This document shows positions 15,679-22,190 of a stretch of 22,190 bases of DNA, piece by piece. Below the pieces are notes generated by a model. It searched no databases. It was not told where the DNA came from and saw only the letters and a program-made list of their open reading frames with translations. This DNA comes from Methanobacteriota archaeon. GTDB taxonomy: Archaea > Halobacteriota > Methanosarcinia > Methanosarcinales > Methanoperedenaceae. The stretch lies in contig JAHIFK010000257.1 in assembly GCA_018900975.1 (NCBI GenBank), positions 1-22,190 on the forward strand, read 5' to 3'. The position numbers and the translations under genes were made by a program. Every line of letters starts with the position of its first letter. Within the stretch, counting starts at the first letter, position 1.

Positions 15679-15876
15679 TATATATGCCCTGAAAAATAAT
15701 TAACAACTAACTCCTGCGAACTCAAAACGAACTCACGTAACCGGAGTTCATTTCTGTTCGTATATGTTCGGTGTTTATCCCTATATATTACGTCAAAACC
15801 TAACAATTTCACATAGGTCACCGGTTAAGAAATTTAACATGCTTGCTATGTACAGTTGTTTCGATAGTTATTGCCG
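15679..15876. other. Convergent intergenic region with short GAACTC repeats
   Basis: No gene is seen between the stops of cooS and the moeA-like gene. CGAACTC occurs at 15717-15723 and 15728-15734; the second copy faces GAGTTC at 15744-15749, giving a 6-bp stem with a 9-base loop. TGTTCG follows twice (about 15766-15780). These may act as a bidirectional terminator or be a decayed repeat element. Confidence 0.4.
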
Positions 15877-17793
15877 TTATTTTCGAACTTCACCATAACC
15901 AGGGATAATCTCACCCGTTCTCTTATAAGTACGCAATCCATGAGGCATTTTTTCAGTAAACTCCTTTCCACGCAGCGCTTTCAGTAAAATACTTATCTCC
16001 CTGCTTTCCAAAAGTTCCTGGGGTATTACAAAATCGTACTCTTCATCCGCGATCTTAATGAAATCAAGACCATTTAGTTCAGCAACAGTACGAATACCGA
16101 CCCCTGCTTCAGCTTTTCCCAATTTTACTGCTGCTGCAACTGCGCTATGCGTTTTTGCTTCTGTGTGATAACCATCTATGCTGCTGGTGAGATCCTCAAA
16201 CGATATTCCTTTTACCGCGGCGATCTCTTTGAGTTTCAAGTCCACCAGGACCCGTGTTCCTGAACCTGAGTTCCTGTTGATGAACCTGACATTAAGAATA
16301 TCCTCAAATCCCTTAATACCGCTGTCCTTTCTTATGATCAGGCCCTGTTCCCTCAGATAGCCTTTGACCAGCACGGCATTCTTAATACCGAACCTCTCAA
16401 GGAATGGTAGATTATATTCTCCAGATTCGTCCAGAAGATGCACCCCTGCAATATCCGCACTCCCGCTGCGAATTGCGCTTAAACCCCCGGATGAACCGGT
16501 ATTGATAACCCTCATGTTAAGTCCGGCGACATCTGCAAGCACATCAAGCCCAAGGCAGTGGCTCCCCACGAAAAGCAGTTCTGGCGTCTCAATTTCTCCA
16601 AACAGTGTGACCTCTACACCCTCTCCTACCTCTATCATTTCAATATCAGATGGTATCTCGATAAAACCGTCTGCCTCGGAAAGCGTGGTTATTGCGCCTG
16701 AGCCTTTATCCACAGGATACGCCAATCCCCTGACAAGCCCCACAGGAAGAAGCTGGCTTCGCCCATCAGTCCGGATGCGGGATGCAAGTTTTGCCTGCAC
16801 TTTCAACCATTCCTTCTTTTTCCCTGTGGCTTTCCTGATCACCGGGGCGATAAATTCATTGAAGATCGTAAGCGATGAAGCAGGATATCCCGGAAGACCG
16901 AAAACCGGTTTCCCGAAAACCCTGCCGATAATAGCGGGTTTTCCTGGTTTGATGTCTATCCCATGGGCAAGGAGGGCGCCGTTATCACCTATAATCCTGT
17001 ACATCATGTCGCCAGTTCCTGCTGATGTGCTGCCTGAAGTAAGTATTATATCGCACACTTCTGCCGCTTTTTTAAGAGCTTTTTCCAGTTCTTTCCTTTC
17101 GTCTTTTATTATACCGAAGTACATCGGTTCCCCGCCGCATTCTTTTACTGCAGAACCTATAGAAAAGGAATTAATATCATATATCTGCCCTGGCTGGAGT
17201 TCATCCCCCGGTCGCACAAGTTCATTCCCTGTGGAGATCAAGCCCACTTTAAGCCTTTTCACCTTAACGGTCCGCCTGCCAGAGGCAGCGATCAGTCCAA
17301 TTTCTCTTGGTCCAAGAGATGTCCCCCTCTTAAGCAGTCTCTCACCAGCCATGATATCTGCTCCGGCATGCATTACATTTTCGTTGATTGAGACGGGACG
17401 CAGTATCAACACTTCCTTACCTATTCTTGTGTATTCTACCATCACAACCGCGTCAGCGCCCTCAGGCATTACTGCGCCTGTGGCTATTTCGGCGGCTTCT
17501 CCATCATCTATTTTAATATCGGGATTTATTCCAGGAAGGATAGAGCCTGCAAGCTTCAAAGCTACGGGTCTATCCTCACGCGCCTTAAATGTGTCAGATG
17601 CGCGAACTGCAAAACCGTCCATGGAAGCCCTGTCAAAAGGGGGTACGTCAACATTAGAGAAAACATCCTCTGCAAGGATCAGACCAGACGCATCCATGAT
17701 GTTCACCTCAGAAATGCCAGCTTTGATATCAAGGCTTTCTATTATTCTCTTTGCATGGTTGATAGTAACAAGTTTTCTGAACTCTTTTTGCAC
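15877..17793 (-). CDS. MoeA-type molybdopterin molybdenumtransferase fused to a periplasmic-binding-protein-like domain
   Basis: MoeA inserts molybdate or tungstate into adenylated molybdopterin. In 638 residues, 1-170 form the MoeA N-terminal domain (DVPPFDRASMDGFAVRA), about 180-330 the MogA-like fold (GLISTGNELVRPGDEL, LTSGSTSAGTGDMMYRII, KPGKPAIIGRVFGKPVFGLP), then a small beta domain. From about 405 a type-2 PBP-like domain begins (LLFVGSHCLGLDVLADVAGL, SADIAGVHL, NRNSGSGTRVLVD), as in the MoeA-PBP fusions known in archaea; it may bind the oxyanion. Formylmethanofuran dehydrogenase, which makes the substrate of Ftr encoded nearby, needs this Mo/W cofactor. The start is GTG at 17793 with GGTGTG overlapping it and a TATA-like GATATAAC about 29 bases upstream on the minus strand, so probably leaderless. 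Confidence 0.93.
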   Translation of the reverse strand: MQKEFRKLVTINHAKRIIESLDIKAGISEVNIMDASGLILAEDVFSNVDVPPFDRASMDGFAVRASDTFKAREDRPVALKLAGSILPGINPDIKIDDGEAAEIATGAVMPEGADAVVMVEYTRIGKEVLILRPVSINENVMHAGADIMAGERLLKRGTSLGPREIGLIAASGRRTVKVKRLKVGLISTGNELVRPGDELQPGQIYDINSFSIGSAVKECGGEPMYFGIIKDERKELEKALKKAAEVCDIILTSGSTSAGTGDMMYRIIGDNGALLAHGIDIKPGKPAIIGRVFGKPVFGLPGYPASSLTIFNEFIAPVIRKATGKKKEWLKVQAKLASRIRTDGRSQLLPVGLVRGLAYPVDKGSGAITTLSEADGFIEIPSDIEMIEVGEGVEVTLFGEIETPELLFVGSHCLGLDVLADVAGLNMRVINTGSSGGLSAIRSGSADIAGVHLLDESGEYNLPFLERFGIKNAVLVKGYLREQGLIIRKDSGIKGFEDILNVRFINRNSGSGTRVLVDLKLKEIAAVKGISFEDLTSSIDGYHTEAKTHSAVAAAVKLGKAEAGVGIRTVAELNGLDFIKIADEEYDFVIPQELLESREISILLKALRGKEFTEKMPHGLRTYKRTGEIIPGYGEVRK

Positions 17794-17905
17794 ACCTTTT
17801 TATAATGAGGTTTTAAGTTATATCATTTATCCCTTCTTTTAAATTACACCAAGATTATATCGATAGATTTATTTATACAAAGCTACAATAATCATATGGT
17901 GAGGT

Positions 17906-18394
17906 ATGAAACATATTAAATATATTCAGATATTATTCATTGTGATCATTTTATCAGCTTTTTCCGGGTGTATGGATACCAACAGTGAAACTCCTGCAGC
18001 CACATCAACATCAACTGTAACAGTTCAGGAGACTGTTGCTGTTAGTACACCAACGATCACACCTGCTGACACTGCAAGAACTCCATTAAGTTACAAGGTT
18101 TATGTGGATGAATATTATGGATTCAGAAAAGTGATCGAAACCACATATACAAAAGAGGTTGAGTACCAGAATCTTACACTAACGATCTATTCCGGAGATA
18201 CGGTTGAATGGGTGAATGATAACGATTATAAAATTACCCTTGTAAGCGATCAGGGACTTTGGACACCTGGTGAAATAAGGGCGATACTTATGAACAGGGG
18301 GTTCAATTATACCTTTACTACTGCTGGCACCTACACATTCCGCATCAAAGAGGAACCGCGCGTTTTGCCCCAGACCATCATCGTTAAACAATAA
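17906..18394 (+). CDS. Lipoprotein with cupredoxin-like domain lacking copper ligands
   Basis: This is a 162-residue exported protein. A basic start (MKHIKYIQ), a hydrophobic stretch and the lipobox FSGC (Cys22) indicate a lipid-anchored surface protein. Residues 25-60 are a Thr/Ser/Pro-rich linker (PAATSTSTVTVQETV), probably glycosylated. The rest looks like a cupredoxin beta-sandwich: LTIYSGDTVEWVNDNDYKIT and FTTAGTYTFRI are characteristic strands. The mature part has no histidine and no cysteine apart from the lipid-anchored one, so type-1 copper cannot be bound in the usual way. GGTGAGGT lies directly before the ATG. It may be a structural or binding module rather than an electron carrier (inference). 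It stands alone between moeA and the UPF0058 gene. Confidence 0.8.
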   Translation: MKHIKYIQILFIVIILSAFSGCMDTNSETPAATSTSTVTVQETVAVSTPTITPADTARTPLSYKVYVDEYYGFRKVIETTYTKEVEYQNLTLTIYSGDTVEWVNDNDYKITLVSDQGLWTPGEIRAILMNRGFNYTFTTAGTYTFRIKEEPRVLPQTIIVKQ

Positions 18395-18506
18395 GATTAA
18401 ATAATAGTGATGAATCGTTATGATTAAATCGAAACATTTAAGTCTATTAAGTGGGAAGTTGTTATCCGTGCAAAACAGTTTTAATATTGAATAACACTCA
18501 CAAGAT

Positions 18507-18530
18507 TACATTGCCAAACCCGGCAATGTA
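18507..18530 (+). promoter_or_regulatory. Perfect 9-bp hairpin in the leader of the UPF0058 gene
   Basis: TACATTGCC (18507-18515), loop AAACCC, GGCAATGTA (18522-18530). It lies 17 bases before AGGAGGT (18547-18553). A TATA-like TTTTAATAT at about 18479-18487 would place transcription start near the hairpin's first base, so the stem would form the mRNA 5' end; alternatively it is a DNA operator. Confidence 0.55.
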
Positions 18531-18560
18531 CAGGAAAGCCAAAGTTAGGAGGTCGGTTAT

Positions 18561-18836
18561 ATACACAAGGAAGAATTGATTCAGCTACACACCCTTATGG
18601 TGCAGATGAAAAAGTTTTTTGAAGTGAACGGTGTTGGTGAATTCGCCCAGTACCAGAACCTTCAGATAAGCCCCATACATGTGCACCGCAGCAAAGCTGA
18701 ACACAAACATGCCATCTTCGTGCTAGGCAAAGAGATCGCGACCGTAATGGCACATGATGAGTTCTCAGGGCCAGGGAGAACATCGGTAAGGATGCAGGAA
18801 CTTGCATACCGTACCATCAGTGAAATGATAAAATAA
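18561..18836 (+). CDS. UPF0058 family protein, probable AUA start codon
   Basis: This small archaeal protein of about 91 residues belongs to UPF0058 and has no known function. The conserved body reads LIQLHTLMVQMKKFFE, then YQNLQISPIHVHRSKAEHKHAIFVLGKEI and a helical end. The family normally begins M-H-K-x-E-L-I-x-L-H. Here the codons upstream of the in-frame TTG (18576) read ATA CAC AAG GAA GAA, that is (M)HKEE, with AGGAGGT (18547-18553) seven bases before the ATA. The TTG has that Shine-Dalgarno 22 bases away, too far. I therefore place the start at ATA 18561, a non-canonical codon. The histidine-rich HVHRSKAEHKH (around residues 39-49) could bind metal. A T-rich tract at 18849-18866 probably ends transcription. 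Confidence 0.85.
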   Translation: MHKEELIQLHTLMVQMKKFFEVNGVGEFAQYQNLQISPIHVHRSKAEHKHAIFVLGKEIATVMAHDEFSGPGRTSVRMQELAYRTISEMIK

Positions 18837-18843
18837 ATAAATA

Positions 18844-18866
18844 AAAACGTTTTCTTTTTTCTTCTG
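18844..18866 (+). terminator. T-rich tract after the UPF0058 gene
   Basis: The sequence from 18849 (CGTTTTCTTTTTTCTTCTG) is a pyrimidine/T-rich run soon after the stop, the form archaeal terminators take. No strong hairpin precedes it. Confidence 0.4.
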
Positions 18867-18868
18867 CC

Positions 18869-18971
18869 TCGAAACATTTCGAAGCATATATTAAGTAATA
18901 ATCTTAAGACATGATTTACTTGTTGGGCCCGTGGTTGAATGTTTTTGGGTCCATCAATGTGAGGGATTACA
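18869..18971 (+). promoter_or_regulatory. ftr promoter and leader with palindrome and hairpin
   Basis: TCGAAA-CA-TTTCGA (18869-18882) is a perfect 6-bp palindrome immediately upstream of a TATA box (CATATATTA, about 18885-18893). The leader then contains TGGGCCC and GGGTCCA (about 18925-18955), which can pair over 7 bp with one G-U. GTGAGG precedes the ATG at 18972 as a Shine-Dalgarno. Confidence 0.45.
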
Positions 18972-19865
18972 ATGGAACTTAATGGAGTAGAGATAGAAGA
19001 TACATTTGCGGAAGCATTTCCGATAAAAATAGCAAGAGTACTGATAACAGGCGCGACTAAGAAATGGGCACTTGTCGCAGCCCAGGAAGCAACTGGCTTT
19101 GGAACATCTGTTATTATGTGTCCTGCTGAGGCGGGTGTGGAGAAAGTGGTCACCGGAAATGAGACCCCTGATGGAAGACCTGGGGCATATATCCAGATAT
19201 GCACTTTCGGTTATAAGTCACTTGAAGAGCAGCTCTTAAAACGCCTTGGTCAGTGCGTGCTGACAGCCCCCACAGCAGCGATGTGGAACGGTTTGCCAAA
19301 GGCGGAGAAGCAGTTCGATACAGGGTTCAAGCTGAAATTCTTCGGTGATGGTTTTGAGTCAGAAGCAAGTATCGGCGGGCGAAAAGCGTATAAGATACCA
19401 ATGATGCAGGGCGATTTTGTCGCTGAGCACAGCATCGGGGCGCAGGACGCAGTAGCAGGCGGCAACTTTTTCATTATGGCAGATAACCAGATGGCTGCTC
19501 TTGCAGCGGCTGAGAACGCGGTAGATGCGATTGCTCTTGAGGACGGGACTATTACGCCTTTTCCGGGAGGTATAGTTGCAAGCGGTTCAAAGATGGGATT
19601 TACGAATTACAAATTCATGAAAGCAAGCACAAATGAAAAATTCTGCCCATCGATAAAGACAAAGATCAAGGATACGAAAGTGCCTGAGGACGTTAATGCC
19701 ATCTTTGAGATAGTGATAAATGGGCTAAGCGTTGAAGATATTAACAGGTCAATGAAAGCAGGGATACATGCTGCTGTAACAGTACCAGGTGTCAAGAAAA
19801 TAACTGCGGGGAACTACGGCGGAACGCTTGGACCGTTCAAGTTCCATCTTAAGGATATGTTATAA
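18972..19865 (+). CDS. ftr: Formylmethanofuran:tetrahydromethanopterin N-formyltransferase
   Basis: Ftr moves the formyl group between methanofuran and tetrahydromethanopterin, the second step of CO2 reduction in methanogenesis and a late step in reverse methane oxidation. It is a soluble cytoplasmic homotetramer in studied species. The 297-residue length is exact for the family. Family segments are easily seen: MELNGVEIEDTFAEAFPIK at the start, ITGATKKWALVAAQEATGFG, CPAEAGVE, NGLPKAEKQFDTGFKLKFFGDG, QDAVAGGNFFIMADNQMAAL, and the C-terminal AGNYGGTLGPFKFHLKDML. It is a single-gene unit ended by a hairpin plus T9 terminator. It gives the strongest evidence that the host runs the C1 methanogenic pathway. 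Confidence 0.99.
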   Translation: MELNGVEIEDTFAEAFPIKIARVLITGATKKWALVAAQEATGFGTSVIMCPAEAGVEKVVTGNETPDGRPGAYIQICTFGYKSLEEQLLKRLGQCVLTAPTAAMWNGLPKAEKQFDTGFKLKFFGDGFESEASIGGRKAYKIPMMQGDFVAEHSIGAQDAVAGGNFFIMADNQMAALAAAENAVDAIALEDGTITPFPGGIVASGSKMGFTNYKFMKASTNEKFCPSIKTKIKDTKVPEDVNAIFEIVINGLSVEDINRSMKAGIHAAVTVPGVKKITAGNYGGTLGPFKFHLKDML

Positions 19866-19893
19866 ATGGGTTATTAACCCATTATTTTTTTTT
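19865..19893 (+). terminator. Hairpin plus T9 terminator of ftr
   Basis: AATGGGTT (19865-19872), loop ATT, AACCCATT (19876-19883) form an 8-bp stem directly after the ftr stop codon, followed by nine T's (19885-19893). The form is like a bacterial intrinsic terminator. It ends three bases before the ATG of the next gene. Confidence 0.75.
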
Positions 19894-19895
19894 AA

Positions 19896-20843
19896 ATGAC
19901 ACATGCCGGGAAACTAAGGAGCGTGTACACCGGCTGCATGGTTGGCGCAGCTATAGGCGATGCACTGGGTAAGCAGAATGAGGGGGTAAGCAGGAAAGAC
20001 ATCCTTAATAAAGGCTATATTAATGATTATGGCAAAGCGCCGGAGGGATGTCCCGGTGAAAAACTCAGCGCGGGACAGTACACAGATGATACAGAACAGA
20101 TGATACTCCTGGCTCAGTCTTTGATAGAATGCAGCGGGTTCGATGCTTTCGACTTTGCAACAAAGATAGCGCATTGGGGCGCCGTTGCAATGGCTGACCC
20201 CTCCAGGAAAGAACTTGTCGGCCCTTCAAGCTCATCTGCTATTGCTAAATTAAATTCAGGCATAAGCTGGAAAGAATCAGGAAGCAGCCTGCCATCATGT
20301 GGCTCAGCCATGAGGGCGGCGCCGATAGGGCTTTTTTACAGAAACCTTGAAGAAGTCGAGATAAATGCAGCGCTGTCATCCGTTCCCACACACAACAGCA
20401 ACGGCGCGATAGCCGGGGCGGTGGCGGTGGCTGTGGGCGTAAGATGCGCGATTGACGGGATGGCTCTTCCAGAAATTATCAAAGAGAGCAGTGCAAGGGC
20501 ATCAAAGTATGATGAAGGTTTTGGGGATAAGATAGTTCTATCCTTCAAGATCCGGGATGAAGAGCCTGATGAGGTATTTGCCCGGCTTGGGACCTCGTAT
20601 CTGGCTGATGAGACCGTACCTTCTGCATTCTACTGTTTTTCACGATACTTTGATGAGCCGGAAAAAGCGATAATCGAGGCTGTTAATGCAGGCGGCGACA
20701 CGGATTCCATAGCCTGCATCACGGGCGCATTGTGCGGGGCGCGGCATGGGATTGGTGCTTTTCCGGAGAGGTGGAGAGAGGGGCTTGAGAACAGGGAATT
20801 TATTGAACATATTGCCGGGATGTTATATGAAAAGAGTATGTAG
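19896..20843 (+). CDS. ADP-ribosylglycohydrolase family protein
   Basis: Enzymes of this family remove ADP-ribose from proteins or small molecules using a di-Mg2+ centre; DraG, which reactivates nitrogenase reductase, is one member. The 315-residue protein has the defining motifs: GAAIGDALGK near residue 17-26, the metal ligands YTDDTEQM at about 66-73, GSAMRAAPIGLFY, HNSNGAIAGAVAVA, and the C-terminal NAGGDTDSIA at about 267-276. All catalytic acids look intact. Whether it acts on nitrogenase or another target cannot be told, since no nif or DraT gene is here. The ATG at 19896 lies almost on the ftr terminator and has no Shine-Dalgarno; a GTG at 19923 and an ATG at 19938 (before GAAIGDALG) are alternative starts. 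Confidence 0.92.
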   Translation: MTHAGKLRSVYTGCMVGAAIGDALGKQNEGVSRKDILNKGYINDYGKAPEGCPGEKLSAGQYTDDTEQMILLAQSLIECSGFDAFDFATKIAHWGAVAMADPSRKELVGPSSSSAIAKLNSGISWKESGSSLPSCGSAMRAAPIGLFYRNLEEVEINAALSSVPTHNSNGAIAGAVAVAVGVRCAIDGMALPEIIKESSARASKYDEGFGDKIVLSFKIRDEEPDEVFARLGTSYLADETVPSAFYCFSRYFDEPEKAIIEAVNAGGDTDSIACITGALCGARHGIGAFPERWREGLENREFIEHIAGMLYEKSM

Positions 20844-21329
20844 TTGAAAATTAAGAAATAATTGGGTTGATATATCTTATACAGGCCTCGTACATCGTAC
20901 GGGGTATACCGTAGTGACTGAAGGCGATGGGGATTCATGCTCGTATATGGATATAAATCCCAAACAACTTATTCAAGATAAAAATAGGCGCGCATATAAT
21001 AATTGTGAAGTCAAAACTACGACGGTGTAATTAAGGACAATACCCAAATTTCTACATTTGATAGAGTACAATCGTTTAGAATTCAAAAATTAGGTAGGAG
21101 AAGAGCACATATTGAAGAAAATAGAATGGTTCTTCGGGGATACTGAAGAAATCCAATTAGCCCTTTGACTTAAAAAGCTATCTCCTTTTTTGGGATGAAC
21201 TGATTTCACAATACAGCAGGTCATCACTAAATTATCTTCGTAATAAAATTCTCGATCTCCCCTCCAGCATCCGCACAATTCCAATATTCTTTCACCGACA
21301 GATTTAAATACTTTACTAAGTCTGTCCCC
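20844..21329. other. Gene-poor region upstream of the IS remnant
   Basis: I see no supported gene in these 486 bases. Visible structures are a near-perfect stem CCTCGTAC-ATC-GTACGGGG (20886-20904), GGGATT/AATCCC 20 bases apart (20930-20961), and GACAGA/TCTGTC (21297-21302 and 21321-21326) flanking a TATA-like TTTAAATA just before the transposase ATG. A 64-codon open frame on the minus strand (21090-21284) has no recognisable family. The stretch may hold eroded mobile-element sequence. Confidence 0.5.
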
Positions 21330-22075
21330 ATGAAAGAAGTTTCAAGAGTGTATAAAGGAATACCTGTAACAGACTCCCTGAAAAACTATTTGACAACAAC
21401 AAGTGTATCCATATGTCAATTATTATTTTTCCTGGACATATCTGATATAGCGAAGATCGTAGAAAAAGAATTCTACAGCGATAAAGAGTGGCACTTCGAA
21501 TATGATGTTGCTGCGATGATAAAATTTGCTGTTGTAAAATTCTTCAGACAGCAACCCTATAAGAAAATAGTTTTGTCGGAAGATGAAGCATGGCTACTTG
21601 GTTTTCAGGATAAAGATGGTAAAACAATGATACCATCTGGTGGCACATTGCATCATTTCGTGAAATATCGACTTTCAGTTGAAGGAATTGATAAAATTAT
21701 GATGATGATAGGTGAAAAGATCATCAAACTAATAGACTCTAAAGACGCCAAATTGGATAAAGCCCACATTACAATGATCGGAATATTTCCTATCTATATG
21801 AATTACACGGATGGGCTTGTAGGAGACTCTACTCAACTTCCAACACATATAACCGCTTTAATAAAAATGAATGCTAAAATAAATGAATACTGTCTGGATG
21901 GTGGTTATGATTCTTTTGAAAACCATGCCAATATTTGGTATAAATTGAAAGCTAAACCGTTAATTTCGTTACGGTTGATGCAGTCATAAATGAAGAGGGC
22001 GAAGTTGAAAGATTGGATCATTGGGCAAATAAAATGTGGAAGCTGGGCGCTATGGCGTCAATAAGTCTTCTGTAG
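21330..22075 (+). pseudogene. Degenerate IS transposase (DDE type) with internal deletion and -1 frameshift
   Basis: The frame from 21330 (MKEVSRVYKGIPVTDSLKNY) has the look of an archaeal DDE transposase of the IS4/IS5/IS1182 kind: a helical N-terminus, then IPSGGTLHHFVKYRLSVEGI, then jumping to DKAHITMIGIFPIYMNYTDG, HITALIKMNAKINEYCLDGG and KLKAKPLISLR. As I recall intact relatives, the segment with the first catalytic Asp (DSTPLEAS-like, DPHYG-like) belongs between these parts and is missing, replaced by DSKDAKL. After ISLR the frame stops at 21989, but the -1 frame continues VDAVINEEGEVERLDHWANK to a stop at 22075 and then loses similarity, so the C-terminus with the final Glu is also gone. 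A TATA-like box at about 21302-21309 suits a leaderless start. It cannot encode a working transposase. Confidence 0.8.
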
Positions 22076-22190
22076 CAATTTTTTTAGTATGAATCAATTA
22101 AATCTGCCTCAATAGCCCGTCCAGTTCATAATTTTACCAAATGATTATCGAATATAACATGAACCAATAGTGTAAAATACTAGTGTAACA

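Noticed and set aside
14454..15821. 455-codon open frame on the minus strand
   Set aside because: Antisense shadow of cooS; no recognisable domain, and all CooS ligand motifs are on the plus strand.
16364..17842. 492-codon open frame on the plus strand
   Set aside because: It is antisense to the well-supported MoeA fusion gene; its translation is Ser/Pro/Ile-rich low-quality sequence with no family features.
21090..21284. 64-codon minus-strand frame in the gene-poor region
   Set aside because: No family resemblance and no promoter or ribosome site; noted only as part of the eroded stretch.
1..22190. tRNA, rRNA or CRISPR arrays
   Set aside because: No cloverleaf with conserved T-loop, no rRNA-like sequence and no regularly spaced repeats were seen by reading; a covariance-model scan was not possible.

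Overview
The window comes from an archaeon, most likely a methanogen or methanotroph of the Methanosarcinales (an ANME-2d/Methanoperedens-type organism would fit). This is inferred from gene content, not from a search. The markers are formylmethanofuran:tetrahydromethanopterin formyltransferase (Ftr), an archaetidylinositol-lipid gene pair, the siroheme-dependent (Ahb) heme route, an anaerobic Ni-Fe CO dehydrogenase (CooS), a membrane pyrophosphatase, and promoters with AT-rich TATA boxes and short or absent leaders. Coding density is high and operons are short.

Layout. 1-1934 (-) is a membrane H+-pyrophosphatase cut by the left edge, divergent from an AbrB-PhoU regulator (2087-3097). A small two-helix membrane protein (3210-3560, -) follows. 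Next is a tightly overlapping minus-strand heme/siroheme operon (6007 to 3631): siroheme decarboxylase subunit, precorrin-2 dehydrogenase/ferrochelatase, glutamyl-tRNA reductase. A plus-strand pair (6224-7956) makes inositol phosphate and archaetidylinositol phosphate. It converges on a TldE/PmbA peptidase-family gene (7913-9232, -), which is divergent from a radical SAM protein with a C-terminal HhH segment (9272-10906).

The region 11008-15678 is the most interesting. It holds a UbiA-family prenyltransferase, a winged-helix FilR1-type regulator (-), an H-NOX heme gas-sensor gene broken by one extra base in an A9 run, and a CooS CO dehydrogenase. The promoter regions contain several inverted repeats, some shared between genes. 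This suggests a gas-responsive (CO/NO) regulatory neighbourhood, which is an inference.

The right part has a MoeA-periplasmic-binding-domain fusion for molybdenum/tungsten cofactor synthesis (15877-17793, -), a cupredoxin-like lipoprotein without copper ligands, a UPF0058 protein that appears to start at an AUA codon behind a perfect Shine-Dalgarno, Ftr with a clear hairpin plus T-run terminator, an ADP-ribosylglycohydrolase, a gene-poor stretch, and a decayed IS transposase at the right edge.

The genes are mostly core metabolism: methanofuran-linked C1 metabolism, Mo/W cofactor for formylmethanofuran dehydrogenase, heme, inositol ether lipids and PPi energy recovery. CO oxidation with probable gas sensing is added to that core. 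No tRNA, rRNA or CRISPR array was seen.
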